The position numbers were made by a program, and so were the translations under genes. A stretch of DNA of 24,482 bases from the NCBI RefSeq assembly GCF_000485595.1, contig NW_014577087.1, positions 404,096 to 428,577 on the forward strand, written 5' to 3'. Every line of letters begins with the position of its first letter. Positions within the stretch are counted from its first letter, which is position 1. This document shows, piece by piece, positions 1-9,949 of this stretch. The stretch is from Priapulus caudatus. Taxonomy: Eukaryota > Priapulida > Priapulimorpha > Priapulimorphida > Priapulidae. The notes below the pieces were generated by a model, which was given only the letters and a program-made list of their open reading frames with translations, ran no database searches and was not told the DNA's origin.

Positions 1-1090
1 ATATTGCATCAAGCCACTAGTGAAGGGGAGAGGCGGAAGAGAGACTAGTGCATATTGCATCAAGCCGCTAGTGAAGAAGAGAGGCAGGAAAAAAACTAGA
101 GCCTATACTGCATCAAGGCACTAGCGAAAGAGAGGGATTACTGCCTTCTTGCATCAAGCCACTAGTGAAGGGAAGAGGAAGGAGAGAGACTACCACCTAT
201 TGCATCAAGACACTAGTGGATGAGAGACGCAGAGAAAGACTAGCACGTATTGCACCAAGGCACTCGTGAAGGAGAGAGATCGCCACGTGTATTGCATCAA
301 GCCACTAGCGTGCGAGAGAGGTCACCGTGTATTGCATAAAGCCACTAGTGTGTGAAAGAGGTTGTCTTATATCGTATCAAGGCACTAGCACATGAGAGAG
401 GTCACCGTGTATTGCATCAAGCCACTAGTGTGTGAGAGAGGTTGTCTTATATTGTATCAAGGCACTAGCGTGCGAGAGAGGTCACCGTGTATTGCATCAA
501 GGCACTAGTGTGTGAGAGAGGGTGTCTTATATTGTATCAAGGCACTAGCCCATGAGAGAGGTCACCGTGAATTGCATCAAGGCACTAGTGTGTGAGAGAG
601 GGTGTCTTATATTGTATCAAGGCACTAGCCCATGAGAGAGGTCACCGTGAATTGCATCAAGGCACTAGTGTGTGAGAGAGGGTGTCTTATATTGTATCAA
701 GGCACTAGCCCATGAGAGAGGTCACCGTGAATTGCATCAAGGCACTAGTGTGTGAGAGAGGGTGTCTTATATTGTATCAAGGCACTAGCCCATGAGAGAG
801 GTCACCGTGAATTGCATCAAGGCACTAGTGTGTGAGAGAGGGTGTCTTATATTGCATCAAGCCACTAGCGTGCGAGGGAGGGTGTCTTATATTGTATCAA
901 GCCACTAGTGTGAGAGAGAGGGTGTCTTATATTGCATCAAGGCACTAGTGTGCGAGAGAGGGTGTCTTATATTGCATCAAGGCACTAGTGTGAGAGAGAG
1001 GGTGTCTTATATTGTATCAAGCCACTAGTGTGCGAGAGAGGGTGTCTTATATTGTATCAAGGAACTAGTGTGTGAGAGAGGTCGCTGCTT
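1..1090. repeat. 40-bp minisatellite with an 80-bp higher-order zone
   Basis: About 26 tandem units built on ATTGCATCAAGGCACTAGTG followed by a GAGAGAG segment. From 291 to 1080 the units sit in an exact 40-bp register with no indels (20 units). From about 480 to 840 two variants alternate (one with GGTGTCTTAT, one with GTCACCGTGA), giving an 80-bp higher-order repeat. Left of 291 the units are longer (43-53 bp) and more diverged. The array begins before the window. No coding potential. Confidence 0.95.
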
Positions 1091-1260
1091 ATTGCGTGAA
1101 TCCACTTGGCCATAAAGGACCGTTATCAGCTGTGGAGCAACGAGCGGACGAGTGGCGGCTGCATTCCTCGAGATTCACTCCGCAGACTCTCATCCTAATG
1201 GGGTTTCGAACCGCAATCCTGCGCACAAGTAATGCCGGCATAGACAGATGCTGACATTCC
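1091..1260 (-). mobile_element. Possible tRNA-derived SINE fragment (box B match)
   Basis: On the minus strand GGTTCGAAACC at 1212-1202 is a perfect pol III box B (T-arm) motif. It is preceded by CTTGTGCGCAGG, which resembles the anticodon-arm side of tRNA-headed SINEs. A T-arm stem around it pairs at 4 of 5 positions. No convincing box A or acceptor stem is present, so this is not an intact tRNA. The sequence runs into a degenerate copy of the neighbouring 40-bp unit at 1081-1110. The alternative is a chance box B in unrelated DNA. Confidence 0.3.
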
Positions 1261-1555
1261 TCTCTCTCTCTCTCCATCCCTCCTCTCTCTCATTCCCTCC
1301 CTTGCTCGTTAGTGCGTTCTTTCTCTGGCTTCCTAGCGCTCTCTCTCTCTCTCTCCCTCTCTCTCACTAGTGCTCTCTCTTTCCCTCCACCCCTCTCCCT
1401 CCCTCATTCCTGCCCCTCCTCTATCTTATTTCTTTCACCTTCTCAGTATTCATCGTTCTTTCACCTTCTTTCTGCTTTGCCCTCTCACTCGCCCTCTCTC
1501 TCTCTCTTTCTCCTCCCACCCTCCCCCCTCTCTCTCACTCATCGCTTCACTTCGG
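1258..1555. repeat. CT-rich polypyrimidine tract
   Basis: Almost pure pyrimidine on the plus strand, with several (CT)n runs and CCCTCC blocks. ORFs here translate to Ser/Leu/Pro repeats and are not genes. Confidence 0.9.
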
Positions 1556-2880
1556 TAATTAGCGCCATGCACTGCATAGAGCCTGCCACCCGGGCACAGC
1601 TACATCATCATCATCATCAGCAGTGTGTGGGGAGGAGGCGGTTGTCACGCAGGATTATCGCTTGCCTCCCCGCGTGACTGCAGCGTCTGTGAAGCGTTGA
1701 TACAGCTACGTCCCCACCGGCGTCTGCGAACGATCCCCAGCCGCGACACAATCAGCTGCCTGCATAGCTGCGACTGTCAGCCTCCCACACGCACATCACC
1801 GTGACAACGCTGCGACAAAGATGCGGGCGGGATGGCGAGCCAGCTGATGATGGTGGTGGCGCTACTACCGATGATGATGATAATGATGATATGCGGGCTC
1901 TCTCTCTCTCTCTCTCTGCCTCGAGCTCTCTCTCCGTGTGTGCGTTCGTGCGTGTGCGGGCGTGCGTGCGTGCGTGCGTGCATGCGTGGGTGTGATTTAT
2001 GCAGTTAGACAGCTTAAACACGGATACACACTACCTACGTACGCACATCAAGACATTTAGGATGACATTTAAACATCTAGGTAGTGCCGCCGCCAACGCT
2101 CGATGCCCACGCTAAACAGTCACAGTGAAGAGGTCCCTAACCCGAGACATTTCACCCGCATCGTCGGGCGCACCTAGACTAGCAGACATACAACTAACAC
2201 GACCCGCTACAGTGTGAGTACACGACTCGACGAGACCGGCTATGTCTGCGGACACTCGATACAAAGCCGCACTCTAACGTGACATTCCTCGCCGTGAAGT
2301 CTTGCAGCAGTGGACAGGGGAAGCTCTCATCTACATTGCAAGCTCTAGAAGAACAACACTCAGCCAGCCCTGACGACAGCCAACAACGCCCCCCCCCCCC
2401 GGTTCACTCTCTATGACAGCGAAGTCTGCGCGTAAGGGGCGGGCGGAGGATGGAGAGATGACGAGTGCAATGGTGGGAAGCTGTGGAATCTCAGCGGACC
2501 GGAGGGTGTTCGTCGGATGCAGCACAGCACTCAAGCACGCTCGCATTCACACTCAGGGTTCATAGTAGTAAGACACATGTTGAAATAAGGACGTATAAGA
2601 CCCTTTCTGGAGGCCAAAATAAGACTCTTTTACACGATTTCTGATAGATCACCGACTATTAAAGTACACTACCAATATTTATATACACAATTGCACAGCA
2701 GATTTAATTATTCCGTATTATATATACAACAATTCTTACTCTAAGTCGAGAAAAAATAAGGACTATTAAGTACTTTTCTAAGATTTCACCAAAACTAAGT
2801 ACTAATAAGGGCCCTTATTTTATTTTTGGCAAAATAAGTACTTATAAGACTTTGGAAGACCCGCTACGAACCCTGACACT
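1556..2880. other. Non-coding, with small simple repeats and an AT-rich patch
   Basis: No supported gene. It contains (CAT)n at about 1604-1618, GAT/GGT triplets at 1847-1891, (TC)n at 1898-1918, (GCGT)n at 1944-1988 and a C12 run at 2389-2400. From 2583 to 2860 an AT-rich patch repeats AAATAAGKACKTATAAGAC-like motifs in direct (2583, 2832) and partly inverted orientation. It may be a decayed MITE, but termini are unclear. Confidence 0.6.
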
Positions 2881-3258
2881 CGCAGGCACTCACACACGCA
2901 CGCACGCTCACACGCACGCACGCGCTCACGCTTGCACGCACACACGCTCGCATGCACGTTCGCACTCACACACGCACGCACGCTCGCACGCACGCTCGCA
3001 CTCACACACGCTCGCACTCACACACGCACGCACGCACGCTCGCACGCACACACGCTCGCACGCAGTCACACATGCTCGCACTCACACACGCACGCACGCA
3101 CGCATGCTCGCACTCACGCTCGCACGCACTCACACATGCTCGCACTCACACACGCACGCACGCTCCCACTCACGCACGCACGCACGCCTGCTCGCTCGCA
3201 CACACACACGCTCTCATGCACTCACGCACGCTCGCACTCATGCACGCACGCACGCACA
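2878..3258. repeat. ACGC/CACA compound microsatellite with CGCTCGCACTCA units
   Basis: About 380 bp built from CACACACGCACGCACGCTCGC and CTCGCACTCA variants, alternating purine-pyrimidine for long stretches. Its His/Thr/Ala/Arg-repeat ORFs are artefacts of the repeat. Confidence 0.95.
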
Positions 3259-3640
3259 GCTCTCGTCAGCTAGATGAAAGCCACTCGCTCTCCGCCTCGC
3301 TCCGTACATTATGCAGCACTCAACAATGGCTCGCAATTACCACCTAAAAACATCCAAACTTCTCAATAATTAAACACGCCCATGGGCTGATTTCCTCGGT
3401 CGTTCGCTGAGTAACTTTCCAAGCTTAACCGCTTCACAAGCCAGCATTAGTAGAGGAAATCTAGGACGAGGAAGGAAATCCAGGCACTAAAAGTCCAGAG
3501 CAACCGGGGGATTGGCACTCCGGAGCTACTTTATAATCACTCTCATATATTCATGCTGCGTTCTGCCTATGCATACACAATCAACGTTTATTACGTCTAA
3601 AGACAGTGATACTTTTACAGGCAGGTGCTAATCCGATCAA
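3259..3640. other. Unique intronic or flanking sequence, no gene seen
   Basis: Mixed-composition DNA without repeats, splice-framed open reading frames or recognisable motifs. It should be intronic to the RhoGEF, downstream of exon E. Confidence 0.5.
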
Positions 3641-3644
3641 TAGT

Positions 3645-3930
3645 TCGATGTGATATTTACACCAAGACGCAGGTGTGACATGATATGTATAACTTACATT
3701 AACAGACACCTGTGCTAGGGCTCTCACATCCATAGACAGACGTTACAGGAATCTTAACTCTATAGGCAGGAGTGGTAGGACGCTTACATTAACAGACGCA
3801 ATAGGATCCTTATGTCAAGACGTGAGTGTGAGGGAAGGCTTACACTCATAGGCAGGAGTAACAGGACTCTCACCTCAACACCCACAGGTGATCCAACCTT
3901 TACATTCATAAGCACGTGAGGGACACATAC
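3645..3930. repeat. Degenerate ~30-bp minisatellite
   Basis: About nine diverged units resemble CTTACATTCATAGGCAGGAG plus TGACAGGA. Shared words include TTACATTAACAGAC (twice) and ATAGGCAGGAGT (twice). The unit length drifts between 26 and 40 bp. It lies in the intron just 3' of exon E on the gene strand. Confidence 0.75.
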
Positions 3931-4030
3931 CTACAGAGCAACCGCGGAAGACAGACAGCAGCGAAATAAAGAGAGCGAAACCCGCGCACGCGGACGCGCC
4001 GTCGCGGCGGCGGCCCCGGTGCTCACTTAC

Positions 4031-4218
4031 GTTGACGGGCAGTGGCGAGGTGATCTTGCCAGAGCCGGAGCTGGAGCTGCCGTGCCTCACGGACGGCCGC
4101 TCTAGATGCGACAGCGGCATCTTGCCTCCGTTGTAGTGCGGCTGAGCAGGGGGCGGCAGTGGCGCCTTGCAGCCGGGCGGTCGCCCTAGCAACGTCAACG
4201 CGACATGGTTGCCCGCAG
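4031..4218 (-). CDS. ARHGEF11/12: ARHGEF11/12-like RhoGEF, PDZ end and Pro/Ser-rich linker exon (exon E)
   Basis: This exon gives the last PDZ strand (GNHVALTLLG) and the start of the linker towards the RGS-like domain. The acceptor is ATTCATTCGCAG and the donor CAAC|GTAAGTG; the exon is 188 bp and ends in phase 0. After GRPPG, also present in ARHGEF12, the linker is low-complexity: KAPLPPPAQPHYNGG, then SVRHGSSSSGSGK and ITSPLPVN. ITSP is also found at this point in ARHGEF12. PLPPPAQP could bind SH3 or WW domains (inference). Compared with the human proteins there is one extra residue (KAAGN against KSGS) at the exon D/E junction. Downstream exons (coiled region, RGS-like, DH, PH) are not seen in 1-4030. 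The exon sits in a GC-rich, CpG-rich block (about 3980-4450). Confidence 0.93.
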
Positions 4219-4960
4219 CTGCGAATGAATAAAACGAGATTATCATCGAAACGTTTTCAGCGGCGAATCTCCGTGCTGCGCGCGTGCGAGACCGACGGAC
4301 CATCTGTTTCGATATTTCCCCTCCTCCTCGCCTCACTGCTCCGCGCGTTCGATTACGCTGCCGTCAACGCGCCGGTTCGAGTTTCGAGGCGAGCTGACCG
4401 GCGTTTAAAACGGCACGCGTCTCCCCGCTTCGCTAACATCGCTCGCTGTACGCCGCCCCGATCAACTCACCCGCTCTACCTGATTACTCTCGCCACAGAG
4501 TTAATCATTCTCCCCCCCCCCCCCGCTGCATTACACGAGCGACGCATGCGCACGACGAGGAGCGTCTGCGCAGAACGCGAGACAGCGCAACGATGAAGTC
4601 GCCCCGCTCTCGCAGCAGACGGTCAATTTAGAGAAACACACGTAAACCGTAAATCTAGATGCGAGGAGTAATTGCCTTTTTCTGGCCGACTTAATTCTAC
4701 TGATGATGCAACAAACGGGTAGAATAGTGAGAATATTTTCAGTGTGCTATTCAAATAATTGAATTTCGTCTTTCATAAAATTCAAAAGTCGTCTTTCTCA
4801 CAATTCAATATAGACGAGATATTTAAGCCTTTGAATAGATATTTTTAAATTTATGTAATAAAGGATGATGTAAATAATTGATGTTTAACTGCAATAAATG
4901 TAATTAGACAGCTATTCTGATGCATGCATGGAGGAGTCCACGCAGAGAAGTCTCACTCAC
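4219..4960 (-). other. Intron D-E (742 bp)
   Basis: GT-AG intron of the RhoGEF. Its exon E half is GC-rich, with a C-run at about 4512-4524; the exon D half is AT-rich. No further gene is seen; a plus-strand ORF here (4159-4596) is partly antisense to exon E. Confidence 0.85.
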
Positions 4961-5018
4961 CTTTCACTAATCGCACGACTTCTAAATGGTTGGAACTTGT
5001 CACTAGAGTTCCATTAAC
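4961..5018 (-). CDS. ARHGEF11/12: ARHGEF11/12-like RhoGEF, PDZ domain exon 3 (exon D)
   Basis: This 58-bp exon encodes the ligand-contacting helix of the PDZ domain. The acceptor is CTTGCAG and the donor AAAG|GTGAGTG. It reads VNGTLVTSSNHLEVVRLVK and ends with one base of a split Ala codon. His92 of the assembled product (in SNHLEVV) is at the first position of helix alpha-B, the residue that selects Ser/Thr at position -2 of class I ligands. The inferred ligand class is therefore S/T-x-hydrophobic at a free C-terminus. The match to ARHGEF12, recalled as NGTLVTHSNHLEVVKLIK, is nearly residue for residue. Confidence 0.96.
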
Positions 5019-5632
5019 CTGCAAGCAAGAGAAAGGAAATTTATAATGCAGGAACGTATTTAGAATACCACAAAATACATTCAGTGATTTGCTTTAGAAA
5101 TTTAGCTAGCACTGTCAGTACGCCTATTTGCTATGAAACTTTTCCCATCCTTCGTTGTCCCTTTAACTTAACCGTAACCCTAGAACTTTTCGTCCTATAA
5201 CATGGCCCTAGAACAATAACAGTATCAAATTTCTCCCTAACACTGGTACGTTAAGGTCATTTGTTCTTCAGGTTTCTTTTATGCCGTAATGTATTTTCCA
5301 ATGCAAAGGGCATAGGAGCCAGACGAGACACAAGTCATCAGCTCAATATATGAAATGCTATACTGGCATCAACATTAACATAAATTCCTTAGCTGATATA
5401 AACAATAATGAATCATCCCCATGACATTTCGCTTGTCCTATAGGCACTTACAATCAAACAAGAATATTACTATAGGCCATTATCTTACTAATCAGTAAAA
5501 TATTTTCACACAGATCCTAGAGTTATGCTCTACGAATTTCACGTTGATTGTTATGTAGATACGATAACGTTACTCGCTAGTAGGACTAATTCCCATATTT
5601 TACAGACTGCTAGGTAAGGACATGAATCTCAC
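5019..5632 (-). other. Intron C-D (614 bp)
   Basis: GT-AG intron, AT-rich, with no repeats or nested genes visible. Confidence 0.85.
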
Positions 5633-5682
5633 CTTAATGATTCTATCACCTATTTGTACTCCAGCTTTAGCCGCAGCGCCAC
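5633..5682 (-). CDS. ARHGEF11/12: ARHGEF11/12-like RhoGEF, PDZ domain exon 2 (exon C)
   Basis: This 50-bp exon continues the PDZ domain. The acceptor is GTTCACAG, after a T-run, and the donor AAG|GTGAGA. It reads GAAAKAGVQIGDRIIK after a split Gly shared with exon B, and ends in phase 0. GAA-x-x-AGV-x-x-GDRIIKVNG is the alpha-A to beta-D/E core of LARG-type PDZ domains. The Gly-Asp pair before RIIK is the usual PDZ turn. Exon size and phases leave no gap against exons B and D. The exon is too short to be found by an ORF search, but homology and both splice sites agree. Confidence 0.95.
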
Positions 5683-7640
5683 CTGTGAACAGTAAAAAAA
5701 AGCTTTAACAAAAGCCATAAGCTACCGCAAAAGCTTTAACAAAAGCTTTATTCAGGTAATACTAATAAGTAAACCTACGCACTCCGGCTTCATTATGCCA
5801 CTGCATAATCACATTACAACATTTACGCGCTGCGAGACCTCTATCAACGCAGGTGAATCCGAACCCGATTCTAATAAACTTACGACCGTACACCACTCAA
5901 CAGGAGATATGACATCAACAAAGCCTGCATGTAGCATCAATGCATCTAATTTTCCTGGAACCGGCAAGCGCCGAACAACTTCTCGCCGACGCTCTCACTA
6001 AAATTCCTAATGAATTAGTTAACAGTTTTACGACCACTTCTTGCAAGCCGACACGGCCAACAAGCGTGGCAATCATTTTCGCATCGCTCCTCCCCGCAAT
6101 GGCTGTGCGTTCGCCGGTTGCCTGGCAACCACCTCGACTGGTTTGCCTGCCACATTCTACCTGGCACGGGAGCGCAGCGCAAAACCCCTATAACCCGCTA
6201 GAAGCTGCTGGCTACAAAGCGTTTACTTCGTAAAAATACCCTGCCGAACGCGACGAGGGAAGAAAGGCGACGTGATGTGAAAGAGCACGCGACGCGGCGA
6301 CGGCACTGCGTGGTTCAGCAGAACGTCTCGAAGCACTGCAATTCTGTAGCAATGAGCCTTAAATCTAATTCCCGCCGATTGTTCTGCCGATGGGTGAGAC
6401 TTTACTGCTTGAAGGCTCGCTACGGACGTAGATTATATCCTCTGTTATCATCATCGTTTCAGCCATACAGACCATTCGAGTGAATTCAATAACGTATCAA
6501 TTATCATGGATCCCATAAAGCGGGTGAAATGTGAAAGCGGCCTCGCGGTGTCGATAGAAATTCGACAATTGGTTTGAAATTGCGACCAGGCACCGATGAC
6601 GAGCTGTTACAGGGGCCGCTGTGAAGGTTTCGTCGGCTCGCTCGGGGCTAGGAAGCACCCTCACACGACAGCGGCGCGAGTCTCTCTCTACTGGGTTAGG
6701 CTACTATTAGCCAGCATACGAGCATGGACGTCGGCAGGCGTGACGTCCTAGCTAGTCCTGCCATCAAATTAGCAGAAAACCAAGAGCCGCGCTCGTACAA
6801 AGGTGACAGACCCTGGGTTGCTGGTGACAACCTTCATTATGATCGGCAGTCACGCGCCGCTTACCAACGTACGACCAAAAAAACACAGCAGACACGCGGG
6901 GTGGTTCTGATAGGTAAATAGATGAATATCTAGGTGCATGGGTGAATAGCAAGGTGCATAGATGAATATTTAGATGTGTAGATGAATATCTGAGTGAATA
7001 GAAGAATATCTAGATGAATAGCTAGGTCAATAACCAGGTAAATATAGCAAATAAATATTTTAAAGGGTAGCCAGGTGGACAGCTAGGTGAGTCGCTAGGT
7101 GTGTAGCCGAGTGCGTTGTCTGCACATGTGAATCGCACACTGCTTAGCCCGTCCGCGTTCACCGCCGCTCTTACAGCGGGGGCCGCTCACTAAACAAACT
7201 CACTCTGAATGAAACTATCCGGTTGCACGAGAAGCGCTGCGTCTGCGTGTTTGCCGATAATTAGCTCATACAGCAGTCGGCGCGTTTTTCACTTGAATAC
7301 GCACGCGCTGCCACAGCGCGCCGACATTTTATTTTAAGCCGCTTCGCTGTCGGCTGATCACCGGCCCTCGGTCAACAACCGGTTGTAAGTCTTCGGAAAA
7401 CATCGTTACGACGAGACGGAAATACTTTCGTTTCGCCGAGATGCGCGTTCGCGCGCGCGTTTCCTAGTTTGCGCCCGTCAGTAAAAAGACAGTCTGTAAA
7501 AACAAGGATACTCCTGCGCGAGTGTTGGCTCCTCGGAAGCCGTCAGACGCACAGTCTATGTATATAGGATTAGCGTGCACTAGTGAACGCACTCGCGCGT
7601 AGCTCTCTCGTCCACGGGTCACCACCTCAACAACTGTAGC
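5683..7640 (-). other. Intron B-C, 3' two-thirds: no gene; degenerate 12-bp repeat and CpG-rich patch
   Basis: Part of the 2,824-bp intron. A direct repeat AAAAGCTTTAACAAAAGC occurs at about 5697 and 5738. From 6905 to 7030 there are diverged GATGAATATCTAG/GTGAATAGCTAG units. 7080-7480 is CpG-rich, with a CGCGCGCGCG run near 7452. The 6940-7305 segment recurs, badly diverged, near the right end of the window. None of the ORFs (up to 97 codons) shows family resemblance. Confidence 0.6.
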
Positions 7641-7649
7641 TCATCACTA

Positions 7650-7960
7650 CAGGCCGTGGGTCACCCGACCCCTTACACCTCATCACCCCCGATCGTGGGC
7701 CACCCCCTACACCTCACCATCACCGACAGTGGGTCGTTTCCCATCCCTTACATCCCACAACCACAGCCCGGGGGTCGTTTCCCATCCCTTACATCCCACA
7801 ACCACAGCCCGGGGGTCGTTTCCCATCCCTTACATCCCACAACCACCGACCGTGGGTCGTTTCCCATCCCTTACATCCCACAACCACCGTCTGTCGGTTA
7901 CGTCCCACCCTCCGTAGCTCACCACCATCGGGTCGCCTCATCGTTCTCAGCCATGGGTAG
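7650..7960. repeat. 41-bp minisatellite (GGGTCGTTTCCCATCCCTTA unit)
   Basis: Four near-identical 41-bp units begin at 7731, 7772, 7813 and 7854, flanked by degenerate units on both sides. The unit continues CATCCCACAACCAC and a CCCGGG or CCGT variable end. Frames across it encode periodic peptides only because the repeat is tandem. Confidence 0.93.
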
Positions 7961-8167
7961 CGTCCTGTCACTTGGAGGTTGGTCAACCCCCCTCACCCCC
8001 TAGCTGTGGGCCACTTCCCTTGGCTCTTGGCAACCCCCTGCCGCAACGGCCGGAGGATTACCGCGCATTTACAACACATACAACCCCCGACGCTATATAC
8101 GACACTGCTGTTGCATTTGTGTTGCATTTTTAGTGCGAAAAATCTGTAAATGTCCGCGCGCCAGTTC

Positions 8168-8170
<3 letters not shown>

Positions 8171-8238
<68 letters not shown>
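8171..8238. repeat. (TG)34 microsatellite
   Basis: 68 bp of uninterrupted TG, preceded by CACA and followed by CGTG. It lies about 270 bp from exon B, within intron B-C. Confidence 0.98.
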
Positions 8239-8240
<2 letters not shown>

Positions 8241-8243
<3 letters not shown>

Positions 8244-8412
8244 CCTCACGTGGAGACACCAGCGTCCTCACGTGGAGACACCAGCGCCCTCACGTGGAGA
8301 CACCAGCGCCCTCACACAGAGACACCAGAATTCTTGCACAAACGCACTGGCACCCTCGTGCGTAGACACGAGTGCCTTCACATGGTGACGCCGGCGCCCT
8401 CTCGTGGAAGGC
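8241..8412. repeat. 22-bp minisatellite containing CACGTG E-boxes
   Basis: Unit CCTCACGTGGAGACACCAGC plus two bases. Three nearly perfect copies are followed by four to five increasingly diverged ones (TCACACAGAGACACC, TCGTGCGTAGACACG, TTCACATGGTGACGCC). The perfect copies each carry the palindrome CACGTG. It lies within 100 bp of the exon B donor. Confidence 0.92.
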
Positions 8413-8506
8413 CGGCCATCGTCACGCCATCTGCAGGCGAGTTTTCCAACTTGCTCGACCCGTTAATGTGTTTAACGGCAGCGTTCGAGCGATGGCTGAG
8501 TCATAC

Positions 8507-8611
8507 CTTCTTTGACGGACTGCACAAAGACGGGGTTGTCACCGCTCACTGTGAGGCCGTATCCTTTCTCATCCTTCTGTATGATGACGCAGCGCTGGAT
8601 GAGAGGTCCAC
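8507..8611 (-). CDS. ARHGEF11/12: ARHGEF11/12-like RhoGEF, PDZ domain exon 1 (exon B)
   Basis: This exon encodes the first half of the PDZ domain. The minus-strand acceptor is CTGTTGCAG and the donor GAAG|GTATGAC. The 105 bases read GPLIQRCVIIQKDEKGYGL, then TVSGDNPVFVQSVKE, with split Gly codons at both ends. IQRCVIIQKD, the carboxylate-binding loop GYGL (residues 46-49 of the product assembled here) and SGDNPVFVQSV are near-diagnostic of LARG/PDZ-RhoGEF. In vertebrates this PDZ binds C-terminal peptides, for example of plexin-B receptors, and so couples guidance receptors to RhoA activation at the membrane. The exon lies between a (TG)34/22-bp minisatellite block on its intron side and a huge upstream intron. 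The family call is very secure. Confidence 0.95.
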
Positions 8612-8646
8612 CTGCAACAGCAGCAGCACACAGATCGTCAGTCACC

Positions 8647-8890
8647 TACACACACACACACTACATGTAATATGATCACGCACGCACGCACACATACACT
8701 CAACATGTAACATGATCACGCATGCACGGACGCGCGCGCACGCGCAGGCAAGCGCACGTGCAGACACGCGTATGCCTGCGCGCAAGCAGTCGTGTACGTG
8801 CATGCACGCGTATGCTTGCACGCACGTACATAGACGCGTATGCTTGCACGCACGTACATAGACGCGTGTCGGCGTGTGCCTGCGGGTACG
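8647..8890. repeat. CA/ACGC-rich repeat with a perfect 28-bp tandem duplication
   Basis: ACGC/CACA repeats, then GCGTATGCTTGCACGCACGT plus ACATAGAC present twice in tandem without a mismatch (8808-8835, 8836-8863). A diverged related unit precedes it (CACGCGTATGCCTGCGCGCA). Confidence 0.9.
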
Positions 8891-9040
8891 GCATCTGCTG
8901 AGAACACAAACGTTGCTGTCTCATCTAGCTTCCTTCACCTACAGATGCGCTAGCGATGATGGTTGACTCCATATATGGCTGCATTCGTTCCACGGCAGTT
9001 GAGAAGTCATAGTAATGTAACGGTTCCACGTGCGCCAAAG

Positions 9041-9115
9041 CACGTACGCACACACGCACGCGCGCACGCACGCGCGCACGCACGCACGCACACACACACA
9101 CGCACACACAGACTA
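9041..9115. repeat. Alternating CG/CA microsatellite
   Basis: CACGCACGCGCGCACGCACG-type tract of alternating purine and pyrimidine ending in CACACACACG; a Z-DNA-prone composition. Confidence 0.92.
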
Positions 9116-9945
9116 GCACATGACGAGAGAGATATAAAGATATAGAAGGAGAGATGGAGAGAGGGAGAGAGGGAGAACTGTTTACCTATGACTTGCCGGC
9201 GCGCCCTCATGCTGTCGGGAGCTCTAGCTACGCACTTTGCCTACAGATACTATCGCAGACATCACAGCGACGTGACTGATACAGGTAACAGCTGCACTTA
9301 ACGCAAAAGATCGGCACACTATTACGTTGTTGACAAAGTCCAACGACACGTAGGCCAACCACGCACGACACTCACTCGTTTAAAACTTTTCAAAACTACC
9401 GATTAACATCATGCGCAATTGCAAAATAATTCATCACTCCCACGTGGACAGTGAATGTGTACGTAATCACGCATATAAAACGTGGTTCCACATACTCGAG
9501 ATAAGATACATTCGTATGACATGTTGTGTACACATTACGTAGACGTTTGGCACACGTGAGTGCAAATTGCTTGCTTGCTACCAAGAGCGTACCAAGAAGC
9601 TATCTGCTACTACCAAGAAGCTTCTTAATACGCTCTTGTTGCTATACTTTGCTTGCTTGCTTGCTCCTCCGGTCGTACAGTCGTACTTACTAGTCAAACA
9701 CGAATTTCAGTCCTTATGATATCCTAAAACAATGGCCAGTGATAGTACAGCTATAGGCTGCATCATTAAATAGTCAATAGTACGTAGAGTTGATGCATGG
9801 GAGAAGGCCTGCAGTACACGCATGTGTACATACAGAGGGGATTCTACAGTCGACTTGTACCGCTAGTGGCCGCGTGCTAATTCATTCTACGTTTATATGT
9901 GTGCACGAGGCATCCTAATATTATGTAAAAATATACACTAACACT
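9116..9945. other. Non-coding intronic stretch with an imperfect hairpin
   Basis: No gene seen. 9582-9600 and 9620-9638 form an inverted repeat (CAAGAGCGTACCAAGAAGC against its complement, two mismatches, 19-nt loop). CTTG(CTTG) runs lie on both sides (about 9570 and 9651). Confidence 0.6.
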
Positions 9946-9949
9946 AGTA

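Noticed and set aside
1-1080. CRISPR-like array
   Set aside because: Units are contiguous with no unique spacers, and the context is eukaryotic; it is a minisatellite.
1202-1212. tRNA gene on the minus strand
   Set aside because: Only box B and a partial T-arm are present; no acceptor stem, D-arm or box A.
2852-3277. His/Thr/Ala/Arg-repeat ORFs, also at 8133-8388, 16147-16581 and 11901-12215
   Set aside because: Translations of CA/ACGC microsatellites in several frames.
4159-4596. 145-codon plus-strand ORF
   Set aside because: It overlaps exon E antisense; the GC-rich composition explains its openness, while the minus-strand exon has clear homology.
7656-8003. 115-codon plus-strand ORF with Pro/His/Thr repeats
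   Set aside because: It arises from the 41-bp minisatellite, whose length (not a multiple of three) opens several frames at once.
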